A DNA stretch of 64,000 nucleotides from JAWKXU01 sp020446465 (GTDB lineage Bacteria; Pseudomonadota; Alphaproteobacteria; Sphingomonadales; Sphingomonadaceae), in NCBI GenBank assembly GCA_041396845.1, contig JAWKXU010000001.1:62001-126000 (forward strand). The letters are read 5' to 3'. A model generated the notes under the pieces. It ran no database searches, was not told the DNA's origin, and saw nothing but the letters and a program-made list of their open reading frames with translations. The stretch's first letter is position 1; every line of letters starts with the position of its first letter. The position numbers were made by a program, and so were the translations under genes. Below are positions 36,139 through 44,069 of the stretch, piece by piece.

Positions 36139-36981
36139 GTGTCGAGCACTGTTACCCACCGTATCGTATTCGCCAATGAAAAGGGCGGCACTGGCAAGTC
36201 CACTACTGCCGTGCATGTCGCGGTTGCACTTGCCTATCAGGGCGCCAAAGTCGCGGCGATCGACCTCGATCCGCGCCAGCGCACGCTTTATCGCTACCTT
36301 GAAAACCGCGCCGAGACAGAGCGCCGTCGCGAGATTGAACTGCCCGGACCGGTTTTCGAGGTGTTCGACGGCGGCAGTGTTGAGGAACTCGATGCGCTGG
36401 CTGTCCAGTTGGGGGAAGGTTGCGATTTCGTGCTGTTCGACACGCCGGGGCGCGACGATCCGCTGGCGCGCCACGTTGCTGCGGGTGCAGATACGCTGGT
36501 CACGCCGATGAACGACAGTTTCGTCGATTTTGACCTGATCGGCCAGGTCGATGCGGAAACTTTCAAGGTTCGCAAGTTGAGCTTCTATGCCGAACTGATC
36601 TGGGAGGCGCGGATCAAGCGCAGCCGCGCCTCGATCGAACAGAACCGGCGCGAGATGGACTGGGTGGTCGTGCGCAACCGCACCGGCCACGTCGAAGCGC
36701 GCAACATGGCCCGTATCGAACAGGCACTGGGCGAATTATCCAAGCGCGTGGGGTTTCGGGTCAAGCAGGGCCTGTCCGAACGCGTGATCTATCGTGAGCT
36801 GTTCCCGTCCGGCCTGACGCTGCTCGACAAGGGGCACCTGGGCGAACTGGGGACCAGCCATCTCGTCGCGCGGCAGGAACTGCGCGCGCTGCTGGCAGGC
36901 CTTGCCTTGCCGATGCCGGGCAAAAACGCAGCATCGACTGCTGCATCTGCGGCCACGGCCACCAAAGCCGAGGCGGCCTGA
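36139..36981 (+). CDS. mipZ: MipZ-type ParA-family division-site ATPase
   Basis: A 280-residue P-loop ATPase. The deviant Walker A is FANEKGGTGKSTT (residues 10-22), followed by AIDLDPRQRTL and FDTPGRDDPLARH. The length, the DSFVDFDLIG segment and the following VVVRNRTGHVEARN block match MipZ, which sets the FtsZ ring position through a gradient from ParB in Caulobacter and relatives. It starts at GTG 36139 (V-S-S-T-V-T-H-R), since the family begins there; no strong ribosome binding site is visible. The C-terminus is Ala-rich. Confidence 0.9.
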   Translation: MSSTVTHRIVFANEKGGTGKSTTAVHVAVALAYQGAKVAAIDLDPRQRTLYRYLENRAETERRREIELPGPVFEVFDGGSVEELDALAVQLGEGCDFVLFDTPGRDDPLARHVAAGADTLVTPMNDSFVDFDLIGQVDAETFKVRKLSFYAELIWEARIKRSRASIEQNRREMDWVVVRNRTGHVEARNMARIEQALGELSKRVGFRVKQGLSERVIYRELFPSGLTLLDKGHLGELGTSHLVARQELRALLAGLALPMPGKNAASTAASAATATKAEAA

Positions 36982-36993
36982 TCGCGACCCGCA

Positions 36994-37299
36994 ATGGCCA
37001 AGCTGTTGATAATTGCGGTTTTGCTGACGCTGGTTTGCAAGACCTTGTTCCGGGTGTGGCCCTGGGATCTGGTGCGATTGTCGGAACAGTCCCAGCGCGC
37101 TGCCAGAGCGCGGGCGTTGCTGGGCGTGCCGCGCCATGCGAGCCGGGCGCAGATTACTGAGGCGCACCGTCGCCTTATCTCTTCAGTCCATCCTGACAGG
37201 GGCGGCACCCACGATCAGGTGCTGGCTGCAAATGCCGCGCGCGACTTGCTGTTGAAACAGCTTGACGGCAAGGGTCTGACCAACACCAGACAGGAATAA
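36994..37299 (+). CDS. short membrane-anchored J-domain protein
   Basis: A 101-residue protein. One hydrophobic segment (residues 4-20) is followed by a compact J domain (about residues 40-95) with the key H-P-D motif in SSVHPDRGGTHD. It should stimulate DnaK at the membrane. It lies 12 bases after mipZ and 2 bases before pgmG, so the three genes are likely one transcript. Confidence 0.88.
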   Translation: MAKLLIIAVLLTLVCKTLFRVWPWDLVRLSEQSQRAARARALLGVPRHASRAQITEAHRRLISSVHPDRGGTHDQVLAANAARDLLLKQLDGKGLTNTRQE

Positions 37300-37301
37300 G
37301 C

Positions 37302-38705
37302 ATGAGCCATCAATTCCACCCAACAGTTCTGCGCGAATATGACATTCGGGGCATTATCGGTGAAACACTCGGTCCGGACGATGCCCGCGCTATCGGTCGC
37401 GGTTTTGCGACTTTGTTACGCGCGGCAGGCGGTTCAAAAGTGGCAGTCGGCTATGATGGCCGGGTCAGTTCGCCAATGCTGGAACATGCGCTGATAGAGG
37501 GCCTGAATGCAAGCGGCTGCGATGTGGTGCGGGTGGGCATGGGGCCAACGCCGATGCTCTATTATGCGGAAGCCTCAGCCGAAGATGTGGACGGCGGCAT
37601 TCAGATAACAGGCAGCCACAATCCCGCCAATTATAATGGCTTCAAGATGGTATTTCAGGGGCGTCCGTTCTTTGGTGCCGATATCCTGGAGATCGGAAAG
37701 ATCGCGGCCGCCGGGGCGTGGGCGGACGGGACCGGACGCGTCGAGACGCGAGAGGTCATGGCGGATTATATTGACCGTCTCCTCGCCGGCCTCGATGGCA
37801 TCGCTGCCGATCGGCTGGCCGGACTTCGGATCGGCTGGGATGCGGGCAACGGGGCTGCCGGGCCTGCTCTTGAGGCGCTCACCGCGCGTTTGCCGGGGGA
37901 GCATCACCTTCTCTTCACTGAAGTTGACGGGAGTTTTCCGAACCATCATCCTGACCCTACTGAGGAGAAGAACCTTGCCGATCTGAAGGCGCTCGTCGCG
38001 GAAAAGAATCTCGATTTCGGAGTGGCTTTTGACGGGGATGGCGACCGGATCGGCGCTATTGACGGGGAAGGGCGGGTTATCTGGGGCGATCAGTTACTGA
38101 TGATCTATGCCGAAGACTTGCTGGCCATGCTGCCGGGGGCCACGATTATCGCCGATGTGAAGGCCAGCCGCGCGCTGTTCGATCAGGTTGCGGCGAAGGG
38201 CGGCAAGCCCGTAATGTGGAAGACCGGCCACAGCCTCATTAAATCCAAAATGAAGGAAACAGGCGCGCCACTGGCCGGTGAGATGAGCGGCCACGTCTTT
38301 TTTGCCCATGAATACTATGGCTACGATGACGCGCTCTATGCCGGGGTGCGGCTGATTGCCGCCAGTGCCCGGCTGGGAAAATCAGTCACGGAGTTGCGTG
38401 CAGCAATGCCGGACATGTTCAATACGCCTGAAATGCGCTTTCAGGTGGATGAAGCGCGAAAGTTCCCGGTTATTGATGAAGTAAAGGCGCGGCTGGCTGC
38501 ATCCGGCGCGGATGTGAACGCGACCGACGGCGTGCGCGTGAACACTGCGGATGGCTGGTGGCTGCTGCGCGCGTCCAACACGCAGGACGTGCTGGTGGCG
38601 CGGGCAGAAAGCGACAGCGACGCTGGCCTCCAGCGCCTGATTGGCCAGATCGACGAACAGCTTGCCGCCTCCGGGTTGGAGCGCGGTCCGCAGGCAGGAC
38701 ACTGA
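37302..38705 (+). CDS. pgmG: phosphomannomutase/phosphoglucomutase (AlgC/PgmG type)
   Basis: A 467-residue alpha-D-phosphohexomutase that interconverts hexose-1- and 6-phosphates for envelope polysaccharide synthesis. The phosphoserine loop is TGSHNPANYNGFK, the metal-binding loop DGDGDRIGAID, the sugar-binding loop GEMSGHVFF and the phosphate-binding loop RASNTQDVLVAR. Sphingomonad PgmG makes precursors for gellan-type polymers and LPS-like glycosphingolipids; the specific product here is inferred. Confidence 0.93.
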   Translation: MSHQFHPTVLREYDIRGIIGETLGPDDARAIGRGFATLLRAAGGSKVAVGYDGRVSSPMLEHALIEGLNASGCDVVRVGMGPTPMLYYAEASAEDVDGGIQITGSHNPANYNGFKMVFQGRPFFGADILEIGKIAAAGAWADGTGRVETREVMADYIDRLLAGLDGIAADRLAGLRIGWDAGNGAAGPALEALTARLPGEHHLLFTEVDGSFPNHHPDPTEEKNLADLKALVAEKNLDFGVAFDGDGDRIGAIDGEGRVIWGDQLLMIYAEDLLAMLPGATIIADVKASRALFDQVAAKGGKPVMWKTGHSLIKSKMKETGAPLAGEMSGHVFFAHEYYGYDDALYAGVRLIAASARLGKSVTELRAAMPDMFNTPEMRFQVDEARKFPVIDEVKARLAASGADVNATDGVRVNTADGWWLLRASNTQDVLVARAESDSDAGLQRLIGQIDEQLAASGLERGPQAGH

Positions 38706-38717
38706 AAGGTGTATATA

Positions 38718-39578
38718 ATGAACAGAGTGCTTGGTCTTGCGGCCGCATCGCTGATTTCCCTTGGCTTTGCGACATATTCTGCACAGGCTGAGGAGCCAGC
38801 GGGCGACAAAGACGCTTCAGGCATTGCCACAGCGATGGAGGAGGCATTTGCCGCCGAACCGCTGTCACCAGAAGCTGAAACCCGCCTGCCAATCGCCAGC
38901 GAAGTCGCAGGCAAGATCATGCCCGATGGAACGTATGCCCGGATGATGGAGGCCACACTCCAGCGCATGATGAAACCGCTGGTCGCGATCCTGCCGCAAA
39001 CGATGCCGGCTGTAGAAGTTGCCGCTGCGCTTGGCGTCGAACTGAGCGTCATTGAGGAAATGGGTGAAAAGCACAGTGCCGAAATTGCTACCATGCTTGA
39101 CCCGCACTTTGCCGAACGCAGCAAATTGCTCATGAACCACATGATGACCCGCATGGGTGCGATCATGGCAGACATGGAACCCGATCTGCGGCAGGGGCTG
39201 ACGCGGGCCTATGCCAGCCGGTTCAGTCAGCAGGAACTGGACGATATCGCCGGATTCTTTGCGACCCCCAGCGGCGCACGTTATGCAACCGAATCCATGC
39301 TGATCTTTACCGATCCGCAGACGATGTCTGCCGCGATGAAAGGAATGCCCAAAATGATGGCGGCAATTCCCGAAGTCATTGCCGAGATGGGGGAGGCAGC
39401 CTCAGGCTTGCCACCACAGCGTAATTACGATTCGCTGACCGATGCCGAGCGCGCACGGATAGCCAAATTGCTTGGTATCAGCACTGATGCACTGCGCGAG
39501 AAGATGCTTGAAGCGGAAAGCGCGCACAATGACACGGCCGAATATGACGAGGGTGGTTCTGGACAACCTGCGGATTAG
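38718..39578 (+). CDS. DUF2059-domain secreted protein
   Basis: A 286-residue protein with a Sec signal peptide (residues 1-24, ending A-Q-A). The DUF2059 domain is in the middle: YASRFSQQELDDIAGFFATP followed by GARYATES, a block whose function is unknown. A second region of similar helical character precedes it. The ATG at 38718 follows AAAGGTG. The stop TAG is part of repeat copy C. The role is unknown; envelope location is likely. Confidence 0.8.
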   Translation: MNRVLGLAAASLISLGFATYSAQAEEPAGDKDASGIATAMEEAFAAEPLSPEAETRLPIASEVAGKIMPDGTYARMMEATLQRMMKPLVAILPQTMPAVEVAAALGVELSVIEEMGEKHSAEIATMLDPHFAERSKLLMNHMMTRMGAIMADMEPDLRQGLTRAYASRFSQQELDDIAGFFATPSGARYATESMLIFTDPQTMSAAMKGMPKMMAAIPEVIAEMGEAASGLPPQRNYDSLTDAERARIAKLLGISTDALREKMLEAESAHNDTAEYDEGGSGQPAD

Positions 39579-39681
39579 AGCATTTCGAGAAAAAGTTGAT
39601 AGACTTTTTCGGTTAAGAAATGCGGAAAATCAAAAGACTATAGTGTTTCTGCTGATTCAATCTTTTCGCGAAACGCTATAG
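39576..39681 (+). repeat. dispersed two-hairpin repeat, copy C
   Basis: It begins at the TAG stop of the DUF2059 gene. Inner hairpin: GCATTTC (39580-39586) with GAAATGC (39617-39623), enclosing GAAAAAGT (39589-39596) and ACTTTTTC (39603-39610). Outer hairpin: CTATAGTGTTTC (39638-39649) with GAAACGCTATAG (39670-39681), one G.T wobble. Confidence 0.88.
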
Positions 39682-39819
39682 AAAAGATAAATTGCATATT
39701 CCAGCGCATTGGCGAGGTCTGTTGCAGAAAACGCAATGGCGGTTCATGTTTTTGCAGTTGCGAAATGTCTTTGTGCGGCGCAAAAAGAACCTGCCTTTCA
39801 GGCATCCTCTCCCAAACCT

Positions 39820-39954
39820 TCATGGCCCGGCCGGCTTTCCGTCCGGGCCTTTTTTTGTCCATTCCTCAGGTGCAATTTTCTGCTCCGGACCGAAGCCTAT
39901 GGGGGTGCCGTCAACGATCATGTTCCGGCTGCGCGGCGTAGGGCAGCGAGCCAT
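39820..39954 (-). CDS. possible 44-residue protein, not recognised
   Basis: An ATG at 39954, directly preceded by an in-frame TGA, opens a 44-codon frame. Its second half has natural protein character (D-G-T-P-I-G-F-G-P-E-Q-K-I-A-P-E-E-W then a K-K-G-P-D-G-K-P-A-G-P tail). No ribosome binding site is obvious, and its last codons overlap the hairpin at 39822-39848. I do not recognise a family. It may be a real small gene or chance. Confidence 0.25.
   Translation of the reverse strand: MARCPTPRSRNMIVDGTPIGFGPEQKIAPEEWTKKGPDGKPAGP
39823..39855 (+). terminator. terminator-like hairpin with T-run, source transcript unknown
   Basis: GGCCCGG (39824-39830) and CCGGGCC (about 39842-39848) form a stem around an internal loop, followed by seven T. 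It is 245 bases past the DUF2059 stop, so it may end that transcript or an unannotated small RNA starting in 39682-39800. Confidence 0.55.
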
Positions 39955-40069
39955 TCATGGAACTACGCCATTTTTTGTTCTGACACTATGCCATGGGGCC
40001 AGATGTCATATCGCATAGTTGAGGCAGTGCCCGCCGTTTGCGTAGGGTTGCAGCCATTGCACAAAGCAC

Positions 40070-40097
40070 AAAAAAAGGGGACGGCTTTCGCCGCCCC
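40070..40097 (-). terminator. intrinsic terminator of the tonB-exb operon
   Basis: On the minus strand GGGGCGGC-GAAA-GCCG-T-CCCC forms a GAAA-capped stem with one bulged T, followed by a run of at least seven T. It lies 48 bases past the last exbD stop. Confidence 0.85.
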
Positions 40098-40144
40098 TTG
40101 ATCGTTGCGAAGCGAGCGGATTTCCGTCCGTTCGCTGCAAAATA

Positions 40145-40591
40145 TCAGTTGCCGTTCGGTGCCTTGCCGAAGGCAGAATACTTCTCGTTGCCGACAAAGC
40201 CGAATTTGGTCACACCGGAGCCTTTGATGATGTTCAGCACGCGTGCTGACAGGTCATAGCTGGCGTTTTCTTCCGGCTCGAACTGCAGTTCCGGTTCAAC
40301 TGGCATTTCGGTTGTTTCCTTCAGGAGAGTGACGAGCTGGCCAGTGTTGACCTCATCGCCATTCCACAGGACCTTGTTGTCAGTCGAGAGAACAACCTTG
40401 TTCTTTTCGGTCTGGACAATCACGTCTGGCGGAGGATTTTCACCCGACGGAAGGTCGATATCAACCGAATGGGTTGCAACCGGAATTGTAATAATAAACA
40501 TGATGAGCAGAACAAGCATGACGTCGATCAACGGCGTCGTGTTCATTTCCATCATCGGCTCGCCATCGTCCTTGCCGCCTGACATTGCCAT
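40145..40591 (-). CDS. exbD: ExbD-family biopolymer transport protein (second copy)
   Basis: A 148-residue single-span inner membrane protein. The membrane segment follows MEMNTTPLIDVMLVLLIMFI, where the aspartate is the proton-path residue. A periplasmic domain follows with DIDLPSGENPPPDV and a final GFVGNEKYSAFGK. It works with ExbB to energise TonB. It is the last gene of tonB-exbB-exbD-exbD. Confidence 0.92.
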   Translation of the reverse strand: MAMSGGKDDGEPMMEMNTTPLIDVMLVLLIMFIITIPVATHSVDIDLPSGENPPPDVIVQTEKNKVVLSTDNKVLWNGDEVNTGQLVTLLKETTEMPVEPELQFEPEENASYDLSARVLNIIKGSGVTKFGFVGNEKYSAFGKAPNGN

Positions 40592-40641
40592 GTGAACTTA
40601 CTCCTGAATACTGGCTCGCAACCTGCTGTCTGATCCCCGGC

Positions 40642-41175
40642 TTAGCCGTTGGGATCGACAGGGTTGGAGATGAAGCCGACAGTGGGATACCCAGCGGCCT
40701 GAACATTGTAGATCGCACCGGCAACACAGCGCCACGGTGCACGAACGTCACCGCGAATATGAACCTGCGGAATCTTTTCCGGGTCTGCCATGATCGCTTC
40801 GATGCCGCCTTCGCGCTTCACGATGCCGTCAAGGCGCTGGAATGCCTTGTCGTAAAGTTCCTGAGAGTCGACCGGTGTGATATTGTTGAAATACACCCGG
40901 CACTGACCGTAGCGCGAAGACCCTTCGTAGCCAGGATCGCCCGCTGTGCGGCCCTGTGTGTCTGTGGTTGTCACAGTCAGCAGAAGGTTCTCGACCTTAT
41001 CCTGCGATTCTTTCGAAACGAGAATCGGAATCTGCAATTTCTCGACTGTCTGGATCGCAACCGGAACCGCGATGAGGAAGATGATGAGCAACACCAGCAT
41101 CACGTCCACGAGGGGCGTGGTGTTAATGTCAGACATCGGGCTATCCGCGCCGCCTCCGCCCGTCGAAATGGCCAT
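40642..41175 (-). CDS. exbD: ExbD-family biopolymer transport protein (first copy)
   Basis: A 177-residue ExbD. The membrane segment MSDINTTPLVDVMLVLLIIF carries the essential aspartate. The periplasmic part is longer than in the second copy and includes two cysteines (in G-Q-C-R-V and W-R-C-V-A-G), possibly a disulfide. Two ExbD proteins in one operon are common in sphingomonads and xanthomonads, where the second is needed only for some substrates; applying that here is inference. Confidence 0.92.
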   Translation of the reverse strand: MAISTGGGGADSPMSDINTTPLVDVMLVLLIIFLIAVPVAIQTVEKLQIPILVSKESQDKVENLLLTVTTTDTQGRTAGDPGYEGSSRYGQCRVYFNNITPVDSQELYDKAFQRLDGIVKREGGIEAIMADPEKIPQVHIRGDVRAPWRCVAGAIYNVQAAGYPTVGFISNPVDPNG

Positions 41176-41270
41176 TGTCCGTTATCCTATCCTAAACTTC
41201 ACTTCATGTGCGGAGCGGGTGTGCCCGCATGCCGGATCCCGCTCCGCAAGGCTGTTTACTGAACCGTGGT

Positions 41271-42038
41271 TCAGGCCTTCTTCGGCGCAGGTGCGGCAGG
41301 CTTTGCTGCGGGCTTGGCAGCAGGTGCTGCAGCGACTGTCGGCTTCACAGCGCCCTTGGACGAGATGTTCGCCAGAACCGCAGTGGAGAAGCCTTCGATC
41401 TCACCAGCGATACGCTTGTTGCGCGACTGGAGCCAGTTGTAGGCAAGAACGGCCGGAACAGCGACGAGAAGACCAAGCGCGGTCATGATGAGAGCTTCAC
41501 CAACCGGGCCAGCGACCTTGTCGATCGAGGCAGAGCCGGCGAGGCCGATGTTGATCAGTGCGCGGTAAATACCGACAACCGTACCGAACAGACCGATGAA
41601 CGGTGCAGTAGCACCGACAGTGGCGAGGAACGGCAGGCCACCAGCGAGCTTTGCATTGATGGCTGATTCAGAACGCTGGATCGAACCGTGCATCCATTCG
41701 TGGCCTTCGAGGGCGTCGCTCATCTTCTGGTGCTCTTCTTCAGCAGCCATCGCGTCGTCGACGATCTGACGGTAAGCGGTGTTTTTGCCAAGCTTCTGGG
41801 CGCCGTCACGCAGGGTGGGCGCGCGCCAGAAGGATGAACGGACTTCCTTGCCTTGGTTAAGGATCTTCGTCTGTTCGACGAGCTTGGTGAACAGGATGTA
41901 GAACGAGCCGAACGACATGATACCCAGGATTGCGACGGTTGCGTAAGCAACGAAGCCGCCCTGTTCCAGCGCCTCGGCAAAGCCGAACTTGTTCTGCGGT
42001 GCCGCTTCGGTAGCTGCGGCAAGAATGTCAATAAGCAT
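41271..42038 (-). CDS. exbB: MotA/TolQ/ExbB proton channel family protein
   Basis: A 255-residue inner membrane protein with three hydrophobic segments. The conserved ExbB blocks are GLPFLATVGATAPFIGLFGTVVGI (in pieces) and GPVGEALIMTALGLLVAVPAVLAYN. It forms the proton channel with ExbD. The C-terminus is rich in Ala, Pro and Lys, a feature of sphingomonad ExbB proteins. Second gene of the operon. Confidence 0.94.
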   Translation of the reverse strand: MLIDILAAATEAAPQNKFGFAEALEQGGFVAYATVAILGIMSFGSFYILFTKLVEQTKILNQGKEVRSSFWRAPTLRDGAQKLGKNTAYRQIVDDAMAAEEEHQKMSDALEGHEWMHGSIQRSESAINAKLAGGLPFLATVGATAPFIGLFGTVVGIYRALINIGLAGSASIDKVAGPVGEALIMTALGLLVAVPAVLAYNWLQSRNKRIAGEIEGFSTAVLANISSKGAVKPTVAAAPAAKPAAKPAAPAPKKA

Positions 42039-42124
42039 GCGGGTAGTCCTCTCAGGAAATCAAAGTTGAATCAAACGGTGCAAAAAGTCGCGGCTTCCGG
42101 CCAGAACTGGAAGCCGCATCTCGA

Positions 42125-42769
42125 TTAATTGAGCCTGTAAACAATTCGCGTCGAATAGCTGCCGGATGTGGCTTCGCCGTTACCGTCAGTAGCCGGATCG
42201 AAGCGCGCGTAACGCTCCATCCCCTTGCACGCGGCATCATCCAGATCAGACGATCCGCTGGAACTGGTGACGCTGCAGGATTGAACGCGCCCGCCAGCAT
42301 CGACAGATACCCGGACACCGACGGTGCCTTCCGTTCCTTCACGAACGGCGCGGGTCGGATAATTCTCCTGAATACGCGCGGCCCAGCGGTTCATGCCCTT
42401 GGGCTGCGGGGGCTTGGGCGTGAACTTTGGCGGCGGCGGCGGCGGCGGCGCGGTTGGTATAGCCAGAACCGGAGCTGGCGGCGGCGGCGTCTGCACCGTT
42501 TCGATCTTCGGCGGAGCCGTAGCGATCCTGATCGGCGGCGGCGGCGCAACCGGCGGCGGCGCTTCAACCCGTTCAGGCGGCGGCGGCGGCGGTTCTTCCG
42601 GCGGTTTTTCCTCTTCGATGTCGATAGTCGTCACGCGCTCTGCAACTTTCTTCACCGCCTCGAAAGCGAGGCCGGTAATCAGTCCGTAGGCGAGTGCGAC
42701 GTGCAACAGCGCAACGATGATCAGCACGACAACGCGGTTGCCGCTGGTCTGTTGGTCAGCGTAAGCCAT
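42125..42769 (-). CDS. tonB: TonB energy transducer
   Basis: A 214-residue protein. One N-terminal membrane segment (VVVLIIVALLHVALAYGLITGL) is followed by a long Pro-rich linker (residues about 50-115, many P-P-P runs) that spans the periplasm. The C-terminal TonB domain shows YPTRAVREGTEGTVGVRVSV, ending with Y-S-T-R-I-V-Y-R-L-N. It transmits energy to outer membrane receptors such as the one at 14.6-17.2 kb. First gene of the operon. Confidence 0.95.
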   Translation of the reverse strand: MAYADQQTSGNRVVVLIIVALLHVALAYGLITGLAFEAVKKVAERVTTIDIEEEKPPEEPPPPPPERVEAPPPVAPPPPIRIATAPPKIETVQTPPPPAPVLAIPTAPPPPPPPKFTPKPPQPKGMNRWAARIQENYPTRAVREGTEGTVGVRVSVDAGGRVQSCSVTSSSGSSDLDDAACKGMERYARFDPATDGNGEATSGSYSTRIVYRLN

Positions 42770-43097
42770 TCAGTCACATCACTCCATAACGTCATCCCGG
42801 GACAGTCCGGGGGCGCGCCGCGTCCGGAAAACCGGATCGTTGCGCAAGAATTGAAATCTTGGTCCTTGTCGATGATGCCAAAGTGCAAAATCGAAACCCT
42901 CATACGAGGATTAACCAGAACCGCCGAGTTTGATCACCCGGTTTTTTCGGGTCTTTAACCGCGAAGATGGGGGAGCGCAAACCCTTTGTGGACTCTTCGC
43001 TGTTAACTGGCAGTTCAAACGGCCTCTGTGATAGAGGGTGGAACAGCGGCGTGTCCACCTGACAGAGGGCTGCCCATTTGGTCAGGATGATATAGTT
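42770..43097. other. 328-base intergenic region between tonB and a secreted-protein gene
   Basis: This divergent region should hold promoters for both genes. I see a small inverted repeat TCCGG-AAAA-CCGGA (42823-42836) near tonB and a short ACCCG/CGGGT pair (42936-42952). No open frame of note, RNA gene or known operator is visible. Confidence 0.5.
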
Positions 43098-43979
43098 ATG
43101 AAAGTAAAGCGGTTTTGCTCCGTTTGTATGGCCGGGATTGCGGCAACCTGGGGGATGGCGCCGCTCTATGCACAAATGGCAAGCCGTGAACCTGCGATGG
43201 TCGGGCAAACCATGCCTGCCAGTGCAAATGCGACATACGCCGACCTTGTCGATCTTGCCGACGAAGCATCGGATATTGCTGTGATAAAGATTCGCAAACA
43301 GGCGATTCTGGAACCTGCGCGGTCGCCTGGGCTGCGGCCCGGATACGCGCGCGCATATATAGCGGGGCAAGTGCAGCAGCCCATGCGCGGGTCGCTTGCT
43401 GTCAAGCAATCAGTGCGTTATCTCGTTGATATTCCTGCATTGTCTGATGGATCTACACGCAGCCTGAAAGGCGAGCAAGTGGCTGTGTTTGCACGTGAAG
43501 TCCCCGGAAAGCCGAGTGATCTGCAACTGGTCAGCCCCTTTGCACAAATTCCGGCAAGTGCCGGGATGCTACAGCAATTGCAGGCGATTCTCGATGAAAT
43601 GGCGGCTCCCGATGCGCCGCCGCGCGTGCGGGGCGTGCGAGACATAATTTCAGTTCCCGGAAATTTGACCGGTGAATCAGAAACCCAGCTGTTTCTCGTA
43701 ACCGATTCGCAGGAAGCGCCACTGGTTTCTATCGTGCGCAGGCCCGGCATGGCCCCGCAGTGGGGGGTCGCCTGGGGCGAACTTGTCGACGGCACCGGAG
43801 GTCCGCCAGCGCCCAACACACTTGCCTGGCATCGTCTTGCCTGTTCACTGCCGCCCCATATCCCGGCAGGCGCAAACCTTGGTGCGAGTGAGGAGGCCAT
43901 TACGCAGGCACGTGCGGATTATGCCCTGATACTCCGGGCGCTTGGCCCATGTCCGCGCAGTGGCATCATGGCGCGTTGA
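43098..43979 (+). CDS. secreted hypothetical protein
   Basis: A 293-residue protein with a signal peptide (residues 1-25, ending L-Y-A-Q). I do not recognise a domain. The mature part is acidic, contains few cysteines (two, late: R-L-A-C-S-L and G-P-C-P), and has repeated hydrophobic beta-like blocks such as VRYLVDIPALSDG and ETQLFLVTDSQEAPLVSI. AGGATG lies upstream of the ATG at 43098. It is divergent from tonB and upstream of hom; no operon partner is evident. Confidence 0.7.
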   Translation: MKVKRFCSVCMAGIAATWGMAPLYAQMASREPAMVGQTMPASANATYADLVDLADEASDIAVIKIRKQAILEPARSPGLRPGYARAYIAGQVQQPMRGSLAVKQSVRYLVDIPALSDGSTRSLKGEQVAVFAREVPGKPSDLQLVSPFAQIPASAGMLQQLQAILDEMAAPDAPPRVRGVRDIISVPGNLTGESETQLFLVTDSQEAPLVSIVRRPGMAPQWGVAWGELVDGTGGPPAPNTLAWHRLACSLPPHIPAGANLGASEEAITQARADYALILRALGPCPRSGIMAR

Positions 43980-44069
43980 TCGCGTCGGAGCGGTTTTTCG
44001 ATCTGATCGCTTCCGCTCTGGTCATTCCCGTTCGCATGGCCTAGTGGCGCGCGGCGAAAGGGAGCAAGA

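Larger units (their letters stand above)
39682..40144. other. 463-base gene-poor stretch with two terminator-like hairpins and a possible small ORF
   Basis: Between repeat copy C and the exbD stop no gene of normal size is present. On the plus strand a strong hairpin with a T7 tail ends near 39855. On the minus strand a 44-codon ORF (39954-39820) and the exbD terminator (40097-40070) are seen. The rest, about 39682-39815 and 39955-40069, shows no recognisable feature. Confidence 0.5.

Noticed and set aside
42936..42952. ACCCG/CGGGT hairpin with T-rich loop in the tonB upstream region as a terminator
   Set aside because: The stem is only 5 bp, the T-run is in the loop and not after the stem, and no gene ends there.
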